Shown here in pieces: positions 9,597 through 18,139 of a stretch of 64,000 nt of DNA. The stretch's first letter is position 1. Every line of letters starts with the position of its first letter. A model generated the notes under the pieces. That model was not told where the DNA came from. It was given only the letters and a program-made list of their open reading frames with translations, and made no database searches. This stretch comes from Halomonas maura. GTDB lineage: Bacteria; Pseudomonadota; Gammaproteobacteria; Pseudomonadales; Halomonadaceae. The position numbers and the translations under genes are program-made. The DNA lies in the NCBI RefSeq assembly GCF_030409305.1, contig NZ_JAUFPQ010000026.1, positions 1 to 64,000 on the forward strand, written 5' to 3'.

Positions 9597-9629
9597 AGCG
9601 GCGACCCCACGGGGTCGCCGCTTTCGTTT
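9597..9629 (+). terminator. Rho-independent terminator after betT
   Basis: AGCGGCGACCCC (9597-9608) and GGGGTCGCCGCT (9611-9622) are perfectly complementary (an 11-bp stem with a four-base loop once the top pair opens), followed by TTCGTTTG. It lies about 25 bases after the betT stop. Confidence 0.85.
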
Positions 9630-9716
9630 GGGCCCGGCCGGGCGGCAGACAGATCGACGGATTGCGACCATAGTGATAGGCGATGGCCACCGCCGACTCG
9701 AGGGGAGCAAACGACC

Positions 9717-10655
9717 ATGGCAACCCGTGTCGCCATCATCCAGACCCCGCCGCGCCTGCTCGACCGTGACGCCAGCCTGGAGGGGGCTGTCGCCCTGACC
9801 GATGAGGCCGCCGCCTCGGGAGCCGGCCTGCTGGTGTTTCCCGAGGCCTACCTGCCCGGCTATCCCACCTGGATCTGGCGCCTGCGGCCGGGGGGCGACA
9901 TGGCCCTGTCCGGCGAGATCCATGCCCGCCTGTGGGACAACGCCATCGACCTTGACCGGGATCATCTGCGTCCCCTCCAGGAGGCCGCGGCCCGCAACGC
10001 CGTGACGCTGGTGATCGGCCTGCATGAGCGGGATGGCCGCTTCAGTGGCACCACCCTGTACAACAGCGTGGTGGTGATCGGGCCGGACGGCGGCCTGCTC
10101 AACCGCCACCGCAAGCTGATGCCGACCAACCCGGAGCGCATGGTCTGGGGCCAGGGCGATGCCAGCGGGCTGCGGGTCGTGGACACCCCGGCCGGGCGCC
10201 TCGGCACCCTGATCTGCTGGGAGTGCTACATGCCGCTGGCCCGGTTCGCGCTCTACGCCCAGGGGATGGAGCTGTTCATCAACCCGACCTGGGACGCCGG
10301 CGAGACGCGCCTGGCCAGCCTGCGGCATATCGCCAGGGAAGGCGGCTGCTGGGTGCTCGCCACCGCGACCGCCCTGCAGGGGAGCGACGTCCCGGCGGAC
10401 TTCCCCGAACGCGACCGGCTGTTCTCGCCGGACGAGTGGATCAATCCCGGAGACGCCACCGTGGTCGCCCCGGGCGGGGAGGTGGTCGCCGGCCCCCTGC
10501 ACCGGCAGAAGGGCATTCTCTATGCCGACATCGACGCCGCGGCGGCACGGCGGGCGCGACGCACCCTGGACGTCGGCGGCCACTACGGCCGCCCCGACCT
10601 CTTCTCGCTGAGCGTGGACCGGACACCCCGCGTCCCGGCCCGCTTCGAGGACTGA
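9717..10655 (+). CDS. Nitrilase / carbon-nitrogen hydrolase
   Basis: The 312-residue cytosolic enzyme carries the nitrilase triad: E43 (FPEAYLPGYP), K133 (HRKLMPT) and C167 (ICWECYMP), with the usual spacing. The CWE context around the cysteine and the FPEAYLPGYP segment resemble true aliphatic/aromatic nitrilases and cyanide hydratases more than amidases or NAD synthetase domains, so hydrolysis of a nitrile to the acid and ammonia is likely; substrate unknown. GGGGAG lies about 10 bases before ATG 9717. It is isolated from recognisable partners: the next gene downstream is an unrelated phosphodiesterase. Confidence 0.85.
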   Translation: MATRVAIIQTPPRLLDRDASLEGAVALTDEAAASGAGLLVFPEAYLPGYPTWIWRLRPGGDMALSGEIHARLWDNAIDLDRDHLRPLQEAAARNAVTLVIGLHERDGRFSGTTLYNSVVVIGPDGGLLNRHRKLMPTNPERMVWGQGDASGLRVVDTPAGRLGTLICWECYMPLARFALYAQGMELFINPTWDAGETRLASLRHIAREGGCWVLATATALQGSDVPADFPERDRLFSPDEWINPGDATVVAPGGEVVAGPLHRQKGILYADIDAAAARRARRTLDVGGHYGRPDLFSLSVDRTPRVPARFED

Positions 10656-10730
10656 GCGGGCTCGACGGCCGCGCCGTCACGGCGAATGGTCTATAACTGT
10701 AGCCAGGCCATGACAGCCGGAGACAGCGTC

Positions 10731-11966
10731 ATGCAACAGGACCCTGAGGTCGGCACGCGCCTGGTCGAAGTGCCGGTCAGCCTGCTCGAGAACGGCATGT
10801 ACATCGCCGCCCTCGATCGTCCCTGGATGGTCCCGCCGCACCTGTTGAAACGGGGTCGCTCCGACCTGCGCCGACTGCGCAGCTACTGCCGCTCGGTGTA
10901 TGTCGACCCGCAGCGCTCCCAACCCCAGGTGCAGGCGATCCTGTCTGCCCTGCAGATCCCGCCGGACCTCGCCGAGTTCGCGCCGCTGCCCGCCGAGGAA
11001 CGACGCAGCCCGGCGATCATGTCCAGCGATCCCCGCGAGGTACACCACGCCGAGCAGCTGTATATCAAGACCCAGCGCACGCTGCAGCGCCTGATGCGCG
11101 ACGAGCATGACTGGTATCGCCGCCTGCCGACGCTGCAGCGGGAGATCGGCCGGCTCATCGCGGCCCTGGAGGTGGTCCCCGATACCCTGGTCTGGCTGAC
11201 GCGCCTCAAGCACCGCGGCGCCTACCGGCTGGAGCACGGCCTCAACGTCGCCATCCTGGCCATGGCCTTCGGCCAGCACCTGGGCCACGAGCGCTCACGG
11301 CTCGAGGAACTGGGCCTCGCCGGCCTGCTGCACGACGTGGGCAAGATGCGCCTCGACCAGGCGATACTCGACAAGCCCGGCCCGCTCACCGAGGAGGAGT
11401 TCGCGCACGTCCAGGGGCATGTGCTGCATGGCTACGCCATGCTCGAGGACGACCCGCACCTCCCGACGGCGGTCAAGATCGCCTGCCGGGACTATCACGA
11501 GCGCCTCGACGGCAGCGGCTACCCCCGCGGCAAGCCGGCCCGGGACATCGGCGAGGCCGCGCGGATCCTCGCCATCGTCGACACCTATGACGCCATCACC
11601 AGCGACCGCGTCTACAGCCCGGCCCGTCCGGCGACCGAGGCCCTGGGCATCCTTCACCAGGGCCGGCGACACCTGTTCGATGGCCGGCTGGTCGACCGCT
11701 TCATCGACTGGATCGGGCTCTATCCCCTCGGCACCCTGGTCGAGCTCAACAACGGCATGGTCGGCATCGTGGTCGCGCAGGTGCCCGACCAGCCGCTCCG
11801 CCCCCAGGTGCTGGTCAAGCTCGACGAACGCAAGGCGGCCATCCCCGGGCGGCGGGTCGATCTCGCCGAACCGGCCCTCGGCGGGTTCCGGCTGTCGGTG
11901 GACAAGACGCTCCCGCCGGGCGCCTACGGGGTCCAGCTGGACAGCCTGCCGATGCCCGATGGCTGA
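10731..11966 (+). CDS. HD-GYP domain cyclic-di-GMP phosphodiesterase
   Basis: The 411-residue soluble protein has an N-terminal DUF3391-like domain (residues 1-120, beginning VEVPVSLLENGMYIAALDRPW) and an HD-GYP domain (about 145-320). The HD pair is in GLLHDVGKM (about residue 200) and the GYP motif in ERLDGSGYPRG (about residue 260). A C-terminal beta-rich extension of about 80 residues follows. Such proteins degrade c-di-GMP to pGpG or GMP and promote the motile state. The frame is open from 10686, but ATG 10731 has GGAGA upstream and matches the family N-terminus. No signal peptide or membrane helix is seen. There is no receiver domain, so input probably comes through the DUF3391 domain. 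Confidence 0.88.
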   Translation: MQQDPEVGTRLVEVPVSLLENGMYIAALDRPWMVPPHLLKRGRSDLRRLRSYCRSVYVDPQRSQPQVQAILSALQIPPDLAEFAPLPAEERRSPAIMSSDPREVHHAEQLYIKTQRTLQRLMRDEHDWYRRLPTLQREIGRLIAALEVVPDTLVWLTRLKHRGAYRLEHGLNVAILAMAFGQHLGHERSRLEELGLAGLLHDVGKMRLDQAILDKPGPLTEEEFAHVQGHVLHGYAMLEDDPHLPTAVKIACRDYHERLDGSGYPRGKPARDIGEAARILAIVDTYDAITSDRVYSPARPATEALGILHQGRRHLFDGRLVDRFIDWIGLYPLGTLVELNNGMVGIVVAQVPDQPLRPQVLVKLDERKAAIPGRRVDLAEPALGGFRLSVDKTLPPGAYGVQLDSLPMPDG

Positions 11967-12044
11967 CGCCCGGGGCCCGGTCAGGGGGCCGCCTCGCGTT
12001 GCCGCCGCGCAGCGGTTACCCTGAGGCCCCAGCCAGGAGATGCC

Positions 12045-12413
12045 ATGAGCGACACCCCGCCCCTCACCGACCCGCGCCGGATCAGCTACTACCATGCCCA
12101 CCTCTACTACGAGGATGCGGCGGGGCTGGCCGAGGCTCGCCGCGTGGCCGAGGCCGCCGCCGAGCGTTTCGCGATCCGGGTGGGTCGCTTCCACGAGCGT
12201 CCGGTGGGCCCGCATCCGCTGTGGAGCTGCCAGCTGTCCTTTGCCGCCGAGCTGTTCGGCGAGGTCGTGCCCTGGCTGGCCCTCAACCGCGGCGCGCTGG
12301 ATGTCTTCGTGCATGTCGGCACCGGCGACGACCGCTTCGACCATACCCAGGGGGTGATATGGCTGGGCCGCAGCCATCCGCTCGACCTGAGCCTCTTCCA
12401 CGACGACCACTGA
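12045..12413 (+). CDS. DOPA 4,5-dioxygenase family protein
   Basis: The 122-residue protein matches the small DOPA 4,5-dioxygenase-like family of the vicinal oxygen chelate type. Conserved histidine-containing segments are visible: YYHAHLYY (H17, H19), RFHERPVGPHP (H50, H57), FVH (H90) and DH (H100). Family members in plants and fungi open the catechol ring of DOPA; bacterial members are common but mostly uncharacterised, so the substrate here is unproven. AGGAG at 12033-12037 precedes ATG 12045. The creA gene begins 14 bases after the stop, so the two are probably co-transcribed. Confidence 0.8.
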   Translation: MSDTPPLTDPRRISYYHAHLYYEDAAGLAEARRVAEAAAERFAIRVGRFHERPVGPHPLWSCQLSFAAELFGEVVPWLALNRGALDVFVHVGTGDDRFDHTQGVIWLGRSHPLDLSLFHDDH

Positions 12414-12427
12414 CCACGCTATCGCCC

Positions 12428-12919
12428 ATGCGCTTCCCCTTCCCCGCCGGCCCCTTGCGCCGACTGGCCCCGACCCTTGCCGCCCTCCTGCTCGCCGGCT
12501 GCGACGCCGGCAACGAGGTCGGCGACGTCTCCCTGGGCCTGTTCACCACCAAGGACATCAAGATCGAGAGCCTCTCCGATCCCAAGGTGCCCGGGGTGAC
12601 CTGCCACCTCAGCAACATCGACGCCGACCTGGACCTGGCCGACCCGTCCGACACCAGCCTGGCCTGCCGCCAGACCGGCCCCATTACCGCCGAGATGCTC
12701 GCCGACATCGACACCTCGGCGGACGGCGAGCTGCTCTACCGGCGCTCCCAGAGCGTGCTGTTCAAGAGCCTCAAGCTGCGGCGGATCTTCGATGCCGAGA
12801 GCCAGACCCTGCTGTACCTGGCCTACAGCACCAAGGAGACCAGCGGCAGCTTCAAGCATGCCCTGAGCAGCGTGCCGCTGTGGGGCACCCAGGCCTGGCA
12901 GACCCCGCCATCGCGGTAG
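12428..12919 (+). CDS. creA: CreA family periplasmic (lipo)protein
   Basis: The 163-residue exported protein has an N-terminus ending in a lipobox-like LLAGC (cysteine near residue 22), so it may be lipid-anchored. The mature part carries the CreA pattern: VGDVSLGLFTTKDIKIESLSDP, GVTCHLS, SLACRQTGPI, QSVLFKSLKLRRIFD and an aromatic C-terminal part. CreA is widespread in proteobacteria, but its function is not established. The frame is open from 11999; ATG 12428 is chosen because it starts the export signal. Confidence 0.85.
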   Translation: MRFPFPAGPLRRLAPTLAALLLAGCDAGNEVGDVSLGLFTTKDIKIESLSDPKVPGVTCHLSNIDADLDLADPSDTSLACRQTGPITAEMLADIDTSADGELLYRRSQSVLFKSLKLRRIFDAESQTLLYLAYSTKETSGSFKHALSSVPLWGTQAWQTPPSR

Positions 12920-13003
12920 GGGCCGGCGACGCGCGGGGTGAAGAGGGGCCCGGCCGGGCCTCGACTACACTGAGGGACACATACCGCTGTCGAGCGAACG
13001 CCC

Positions 13004-13243
13004 ATGAGTCACCGCTTCATCGAGGTCGTCAGCGACTACCCCTCCACCGAGGAGGAGTTCGTGCTGCTGCTGCATCTCGACCAGATCGCCCAGATCCGTC
13101 CCGAGATCGAGGCGGAGAACGAACCCCGCCACGAGCCGGTGGCCGTGGTCACCCTGGCCAACGGCGAGATGCTGGTCCTCAAGAACAGCTTCAAGAGCGT
13201 GGTCAAGCGACTCACCGAGGCGAAGATGGTGATGCGCCCCTGA
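13004..13243 (+). CDS. Small conserved-looking protein, FlbD-like fold suspected
   Basis: This 79-residue acidic protein has no signal peptide or membrane helix and I do not recognise it by name. The pattern (VLLLHLDQIAQIRPEI, then AVVTLANGEMLVLKNSFKSVVKRL) resembles the short FlbD-type layout: a residue-pair strand, a 'threonine-leucine-asparagine-glycine' turn and a closing helix. FlbD proteins are small flagellar-associated proteins; the likeness is by eye only. A TACACT hexamer at 12966-12971 could be a -10 element. It is monocistronic and convergent with adhP. Confidence 0.6.
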   Translation: MSHRFIEVVSDYPSTEEEFVLLLHLDQIAQIRPEIEAENEPRHEPVAVVTLANGEMLVLKNSFKSVVKRLTEAKMVMRP

Positions 13244-13269
13244 GGGAAACCACCGGCTCCACCATACGC

Positions 13270-13301
13270 AAAAACCGGGGATGGCATCCGCCACCCCCGG
13301 T
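13270..13301 (-). terminator. Rho-independent terminator for adhP
   Basis: ACCGGGG (13274-13280) and CCCCGGT (13295-13301) form a seven-base stem. Read on the minus strand the hairpin is followed by TTTTT (13274-13270), a proper T tract, 21 bases after the adhP stop. It may also work for the plus-strand small gene ending at 13243. Confidence 0.75.
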
Positions 13302-13321
13302 CATGCCTTGGTCAACCTCGA

Positions 13322-14347
13322 TCAGCGCATGTCGAGCACCACGCGCCCCTCGATCCGACCCTCGATCATGCGCTGGAAGACGTCGTTGATGTTCTCCAGC
13401 CGGTCGCCATGCACCGTGGCCTTGACCTTGCCCTCGCCGGCGAAGTCCAGGGCCTCCTGCAGGTCCTGGCGGGTGCCGACGATGGAGCCGCGCACGGTGA
13501 TGCCGTTGAGCACGGTATCGAAGATCGGCAGCGGGAAGTCGCCGGGCGGCAGGCCGTTGAGCGAGATGGTGCCGCCGCGGCGCACCATCCCCTGGGCCTG
13601 CTCGAAGGCCTTGGGCGACACCGCGGTGACCAGCACGCCGTGGGCGCCGCCGATCTCGCGCTTGAGGTAGGCGGCCGGGTCGGTGGTCATGGCGTTGACC
13701 GTCACGCTGGCACCGAGCCGCTTGGCCAGCGCCAGCTTGGCGTCGTCGATATCCACCGCGGCGACGTTGAGCCCCATGGCCTTGGCGTACTGCACCGCCA
13801 TATGGCCGAGCCCGCCGATGCCGGAGATCACCACCCACTGGCCGGGGCGAGTGTCGGTCATCTTGAGGCCCTTGTAGACGGTGACCCCGGCGCAGAGCAC
13901 CGGCGCGATCTCCAGGAAGTCGACATTGTCCGGCAGGCGACCCACATAGCCGGCATCGGCCAGGGTGTAGCCGGCGAAGCCGCCGTTCACCGAGTAGCCG
14001 GTGTTCTGCTGGGACTCGCACAGGGTCTCCCAACCCCCCAGGCAGTGCTCGCAGTGGCCGCAGGCGGAATACAGCCAGGGCACCCCGACCCGGTCGCCCT
14101 CCTGGAGATGGGTCACGCCCTCGCCCACGGCCGCGACGTGGCCGACGCCCTCGTGGCCGGGGATGAAGGGCGGCTCGGGCTTGACCGGCCAGTCGCCGTG
14201 GGCCGCATGCAGATCGGTGTGGCAGACCCCGGAGGCGGCCACCTTGACCAGGATCTCGCCGCGTCCCGGGCGGGGTACCTCGACCTCTTCCAGGCTCAGC
14301 GGCTCGCCGAAGGACCGCACCACGGCGGCTTGCATCGTCTTGTCCAT
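13322..14347 (-). CDS. adhP: Zinc-dependent alcohol dehydrogenase AdhP
   Basis: The 341-residue medium-chain dehydrogenase has catalytic zinc ligands C42 and H65-E66 ([16 protein letters not shown]) plus a cysteine near residue 152 ([11 protein letters not shown]). The structural zinc is held by four cysteines (C96, C99, C102, C110), and the NAD site is [17 protein letters not shown]. Length and motifs fit the AdhP ethanol dehydrogenases. It interconverts primary alcohols and aldehydes with NAD in the cytosol. AGGA lies six bases before the start. It follows exaC on the same strand, separated by strong hairpins, so it belongs to the alcohol/aldehyde island but may have its own promoter. Confidence 0.92.
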   Translation of the reverse strand: MDKTMQAAVVRSFGEPLSLEEVEVPRPGRGEILVKVAASGVCHTDLHAAHGDWPVKPEPPFIPGHEGVGHVAAVGEGVTHLQEGDRVGVPWLYSACGHCEHCLGGWETLCESQQNTGYSVNGGFAGYTLADAGYVGRLPDNVDFLEIAPVLCAGVTVYKGLKMTDTRPGQWVVISGIGGLGHMAVQYAKAMGLNVAAVDIDDAKLALAKRLGASVTVNAMTTDPAAYLKREIGGAHGVLVTAVSPKAFEQAQGMVRRGGTISLNGLPPGDFPLPIFDTVLNGITVRGSIVGTRQDLQEALDFAGEGKVKATVHGDRLENINDVFQRMIEGRIEGRVVLDMR

Positions 14348-14427
14348 GATTCCTGCTCCTCACCGTCGGGTTGACAGAGTCCGGTGCTGCCGCATGGCGG
14401 CACCGGGCATCGACTCATCAGGGAAGT

Positions 14428-14451
14428 GGCCCCGGGCAAGCGCCCGGGGCC
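14428..14451 (-). terminator. Strong stem-loop downstream of exaC
   Basis: GGCCCCGGGC (14428-14437) and GCCCGGGGCC (14442-14451) make a perfect ten-base stem with an AAGC loop, six bases after the exaC stop. No T tract follows on the minus strand, so it may act as an mRNA-stabilising or attenuating hairpin. A second hairpin (CCGGTGCTGCC/GGCGGCACCGG, one wobble) lies at 14382-14407. Confidence 0.55.
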
Positions 14452-14456
14452 GGGGC

Positions 14457-15977
14457 TCAGAAGAAGCCCAGCGGATTGGTGTCGTAGCTGACCAGCAGGT
14501 TCTTGGTCTGCTGATAGTGCTCGAGGGCCACCTTGTGGGTCTCGCGGCCCACGCCGGACTTCTTGTAGCCGCCGAAGGCGGCATGGGCCGGATACTGATG
14601 GTAGCAGTTGGTCCAGATCCGGCCGGCCTGGATGCCGCGCCCCATGCGGAAGGCCACGTTCATGTCACGGCTCCATACCCCGGCGCCGAGGCCGAACTCG
14701 GTGTCGTTGGCGATGGCCAGCGCCTCGGCCTCGTCCTTGAAGGTGGTCACCGCCACCACCGGGCCGAAAATCTCCTCCTGGAAGACGCGCATCTTGTTGT
14801 GGCCCTTGAGCAGCGTCGGCTGGATGTAATAGCCCTTCTCGAAGGCCGGGTCGAAACTCTCCTTGTCGCCGCCGGTGAGGAACTCGGCGCCCTCCTCCCG
14901 GGCGACGTCCATGTAGGACATGATCTTGTCGAACTGCTCCTGGGAGGCCTGGGCGCCAACCTGGACGTCGGTGTCCAGCGGGTTGCCACGCTGGATGGTC
15001 GTCACCTTGTCCATCACCTTGGCCATGAAGGTGTCGTAGATATCCTCCTGGATCAGCGCCCGGGACGGGCAGGTGCACACCTCGCCCTGGTTGAAGAAGG
15101 CCAGCACCAGGCCCTCGGCGGCCTTGTCGATGAACTCCGGCTCGGCGTCCATGATGTCGGCGAAGTAGATGTTCGGCGACTTGCCGCCCAGCTCCACGGT
15201 GGAGGGGATGATGTTCTCCGCGGCGCACTTGAGGATGTGCGCGCCCACCGGGGTCGAGCCGGTGAAGGCGATCTTGGCGATCCGCTGGCTGGTGGCCAGC
15301 GCCTGGCCGGCCTCGGCGCCGTAGCCGTTGACCACGTTGACCACCCCGGGCGGCAGCAGGTCGCCGACCAGTTCCATGACCTTGAGGATCGACACCGGGG
15401 TCTGCTCGGCGGGCTTGAGCACCACGCAGTTGCCGGCGGCCAGTGCCGGGGCCAGCTTCCAGGCGGCCATCAGGATGGGGAAGTTCCAGGGGATGATCTG
15501 GCCCACCACGCCCAACGGCTCGTGGAAGTGGTAGGACACCGTATTGGCATCGATGTCCGCCGCGGTGCCCTCCTGGGCGCGGATACAGCCGGCGAAGTAG
15601 CGGAAGTGATCCACGGCCAGGGGAATGTCGGCGTTCAGGGTCTCGCGCACCGCCTTGCCGTTGTCCCAGGTCTCGGCGACGGCGAGCATCTCGAGGTTGG
15701 CCTCGAGGCGGTCGGCGATCCTGAGCAGCAGGTTGGACCGCTCGGTGGCCGAGGTCCGGCCCCAGGCCGGCGCGGCCGCGTGGGCGGCGTCCAGCGCCTT
15801 GTCGATGTCCTCCGCGGTGGAGCGGGGAATCTCGCAGAACGCCTCGCCGTTGACCGGGCTGACGTTGTCGAAGTACTGCCCCTTGAGCGGCGCGACGAAC
15901 TCGCCGCCGATGTAGTTGCCGTAACGGGGCGCGAAGGACACCGGGGAATCGGGACTACCGGGGTTGGCGTAGATCAT
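14457..15977 (-). CDS. exaC: NAD-dependent aldehyde dehydrogenase ExaC
   Basis: The 506-residue aldehyde dehydrogenase has general base E263 (VELGGKSPN), catalytic cysteine C301 ([12 protein letters not shown]) and the IIPWNFP and FTGSTPVG cofactor segments. Its N-terminus ([23 protein letters not shown]), C-terminus ([17 protein letters not shown]) and length are those of Pseudomonas ExaC/PedI, the acetaldehyde dehydrogenase of PQQ-dependent ethanol oxidation. It oxidises the aldehyde made by the quinoprotein encoded next to it. AGGAG precedes ATG 15977; the open frame extends to 16157, but the extra residues are not family-like. It lies 186 bases downstream of the quinoprotein gene on the same strand. 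Confidence 0.94.
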   Translation of the reverse strand: MIYANPGSPDSPVSFAPRYGNYIGGEFVAPLKGQYFDNVSPVNGEAFCEIPRSTAEDIDKALDAAHAAAPAWGRTSATERSNLLLRIADRLEANLEMLAVAETWDNGKAVRETLNADIPLAVDHFRYFAGCIRAQEGTAADIDANTVSYHFHEPLGVVGQIIPWNFPILMAAWKLAPALAAGNCVVLKPAEQTPVSILKVMELVGDLLPPGVVNVVNGYGAEAGQALATSQRIAKIAFTGSTPVGAHILKCAAENIIPSTVELGGKSPNIYFADIMDAEPEFIDKAAEGLVLAFFNQGEVCTCPSRALIQEDIYDTFMAKVMDKVTTIQRGNPLDTDVQVGAQASQEQFDKIMSYMDVAREEGAEFLTGGDKESFDPAFEKGYYIQPTLLKGHNKMRVFQEEIFGPVVAVTTFKDEAEALAIANDTEFGLGAGVWSRDMNVAFRMGRGIQAGRIWTNCYHQYPAHAAFGGYKKSGVGRETHKVALEHYQQTKNLLVSYDTNPLGFF

Positions 15978-16128
15978 GGGAGCACTCCTGCCTGTTGGAC
16001 TCTCTGGGGGTCCGCCCGCCGCCGACGACGGCAGGCCGGGCGAACCGCATGCATTAGAGGGTAGTGAATTCTGCTCGTTCGCCCATCCTGCCTTGGCAGC
16101 AGCCGATGGGGGTCTTTGGTCGTAGTCC

Positions 16129-16155
16129 GCGGCCCCGGCCGGACGCCGGGGCCGC
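16129..16155 (-). terminator. Stem-loop after the quinoprotein dehydrogenase gene
   Basis: GCGGCCCCGGC (16129-16139) and GCCGGGGCCGC (16145-16155) form a perfect eleven-base stem with a five-base loop, eight bases after the stop codon. The following minus-strand sequence is not T-rich, so termination may be partial, letting some transcripts continue into exaC. Confidence 0.6.
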
Positions 16156-16163
16156 ATCTCGAC

Positions 16164-17954
16164 TCAGCGGCTGACCAGTCCCTCGCTGGCGGCCTGGCCG
16201 GGCAACCTGAAGGTCCACAGCATGGCGCCCTGGTTGAAGTCCTTGACCCGCTTGCCGATCTCGCCGCCCCACAGGGGCACGGCGCCGCCCCAGCCGGACA
16301 TCACCGAGACGTACTGCTCGCCGTCCATCTCCCAGGTGATGGGCGTGCCGACGATCCCCGAGCCGGTGTTGAACTCGTAGAGCTTCTCGCCGCTGCGGGC
16401 ATCGAAGGCCATCAGGTAGCCTTCCGGGTTGCCGGTGAACACCAGGTTGCCGGCGGTGGCCATCACCCCGCCCCACAGCGGCGCGTAGTTGTTGTAGCGC
16501 CAGACCGTCTCGCCGGTCCTCGGGTCGATGGCGCGCAGCACCCCGACGTAGTCCTCGTTGAGCGGCTTGATGGTGAAGCCGGCGCCCAGGTAGGCCGCTC
16601 CCTGCTTGTAGGCCACCTCCTCGTTCCAGATGTCCATGCCCCACTCGTTGGACGGCACGTAGAAGTAGCCGGTGTCCTGGCTGTAGGCCATCGGCATCCA
16701 GTTCTTGCCGCCCAGGAAGGAGGGCGCGACGAACACCGACTCGCCCTCGCCACCGCCCTCGCGGGGATCGCCGGGCCGGCGCTCATCGTTGTAGAGCGGG
16801 CGGCCGTTGTCGTCGAGCCCGGAGGCCCAGGTGATCTCGTCGACGAAGGGGAAGCCGCGAATGAAGTCCCCGTCGGTGCGATCGAGCACGTAGAAGAAGC
16901 CGTTGCGGTCGGCGGTGGCGGCCGCCTTCACGACCTCGCCACCCTCCTCGTAGTCGAAGGAGATCAGCTCGTTGACGCCGTCGAAGTCCCAGCCGTCATG
17001 AGGCGTGGTCTGGAAGTGCCAGGAGATGCTGCCGTCATCCGGATCGATCGCCAGCCGCGAGGAGGAGTAGAGGTTGTCGCCCGGCCGCAGATGGGAGTTC
17101 CAGGGGGCCGGGTTGCCGGTCCCGATCAGCAGCTTGTCGATCTCGGGATCGTAGAAGCCGCCAAGCCAGGGCGCCGCGCCGCCGTTCTTCCACATCTCGC
17201 CCGGCCAGGTCTTGCCGGCCTCGCCCCCGGTGATGCCGTTCTCGATGGCCTCGCCGTCCTCGTAGACATAGCCCATGTGGCCTTCCACCGTGGGCCGGGT
17301 CCACAGCGGCTCGCCATTGGTGGGGTCGTAGGCGCTGATCCTGCCGACCACGCCGAATTCACCCCCGGCCACGCCGGTGATCAGCTTGCCCTTGACGATC
17401 AGTGGCGCCGCGGAGATCGAATAGCCTTCCTCGTACTCGGCCACCTTCTGACGCCAGACCACCTTGCCGGTGTCCTTGTTCAAGGCCACCAGCCGGGCGT
17501 CCAGGGTGCCGAAGATCACCAGGTCCTCATAGAGGGCCACGCCGCGATTGATCACGTCACAGCAGGGCATGATGCCCTGGGGCAGGCGCGCCTCGTATTG
17601 CCAGAGCTCCTCCCCGGTGCGCGCATCCACCGCGTAGACCCGCGAGTAGGAGCCGGTGATGTACATCACCCCGTCCTTGACCATCGGCTGGGACTCCTGG
17701 CCGCGCTGCTTCTCGCCCCCCAGCGAGAAGGCCCAGGCCGGCTGCAGCCGCTCGACGTTGTCGCTGTTGAGGGTCTCCAGCGGGCTGAAGCGCTGGCCCC
17801 GCCAGCCCATGCCATTGGTGACCACGTCATCGGGGGTGGCCTGGTCGTTGGCGATATCGTCGTCGGTGACGGCGGCCTGGGCGGCGCCAGCCATCACCAG
17901 CGAGGCCACCAGGGTGGTCAAGGCGAAGGGAGTTCGAGTGCCGAGTCGAATCAT
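16164..17954 (-). CDS. pedH: PQQ-dependent alcohol dehydrogenase, lanthanide type (PedH/ExaF-like)
   Basis: The 596-residue periplasmic quinoprotein has a signal peptide (cleavage after AGAAQA) and an eight-bladed propeller of repeated tryptophan-docking motifs. It has the vicinal disulfide C131-C132 that covers PQQ, and catalytic D323 in GWDFDG. Two residues later lies D325, the extra acidic residue that in XoxF, ExaF and PedH coordinates a lanthanide; calcium enzymes such as MxaF (WDYAG) and ExaA (WDFSG) lack it. It should oxidise primary alcohols (ethanol, 2-phenylethanol and others) to aldehydes, passing electrons to cytochrome c550 (gene at 20287). The adjacent exaC and the pqq genes supply the next step and the cofactor. 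Metal dependence is inferred from the residue, not shown. Confidence 0.93.
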   Translation of the reverse strand: MIRLGTRTPFALTTLVASLVMAGAAQAAVTDDDIANDQATPDDVVTNGMGWRGQRFSPLETLNSDNVERLQPAWAFSLGGEKQRGQESQPMVKDGVMYITGSYSRVYAVDARTGEELWQYEARLPQGIMPCCDVINRGVALYEDLVIFGTLDARLVALNKDTGKVVWRQKVAEYEEGYSISAAPLIVKGKLITGVAGGEFGVVGRISAYDPTNGEPLWTRPTVEGHMGYVYEDGEAIENGITGGEAGKTWPGEMWKNGGAAPWLGGFYDPEIDKLLIGTGNPAPWNSHLRPGDNLYSSSRLAIDPDDGSISWHFQTTPHDGWDFDGVNELISFDYEEGGEVVKAAATADRNGFFYVLDRTDGDFIRGFPFVDEITWASGLDDNGRPLYNDERRPGDPREGGGEGESVFVAPSFLGGKNWMPMAYSQDTGYFYVPSNEWGMDIWNEEVAYKQGAAYLGAGFTIKPLNEDYVGVLRAIDPRTGETVWRYNNYAPLWGGVMATAGNLVFTGNPEGYLMAFDARSGEKLYEFNTGSGIVGTPITWEMDGEQYVSVMSGWGGAVPLWGGEIGKRVKDFNQGAMLWTFRLPGQAASEGLVSR

Positions 17955-18083
17955 CGTGAAAGCCCTCTGAGTCTGTTGTTGTCTTCCCGCCCCGGCGCAC
18001 GAGGCCCCGTGGGTGTGGACTCAGTCTTGGCGAGGGCCGGGCTGCCCTCAACGGCACTCTGGACGCAATTGCCCTCCTTCCTT

Positions 18084-18095
18084 GGTCGCACGACC
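18084..18095. promoter_or_regulatory. Candidate GTCGCA-type regulator site upstream of the quinoprotein gene
   Basis: GGTCGCACGACC lies about 130 bases upstream of the quinoprotein dehydrogenase start. It is a five-base inverted repeat (GGTCG/CGACC overlapping around CA) and shares GTCGCA with sites upstream of pedF (20834) and the FIST gene (29412). It may bind the LuxR-type regulator encoded at 24866; pattern evidence only. Confidence 0.3.
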
Positions 18096-18139
18096 CGGGG
18101 GTCGAGAGACGCGCGCGGCGTGGCCCGCCGCCCGGGGGC

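Noticed and set aside
7477..9723. 748-codon minus-strand frame opposite betT
   Set aside because: Low-complexity Gly/His/Gln/Arg sequence, antisense to a textbook BCCT transporter and crossing its terminator.
14001..16064. 687-codon plus-strand frame opposite adhP and exaC
   Set aside because: Shadow of two dehydrogenase genes with intact active sites; no ribosome-binding site or domain.
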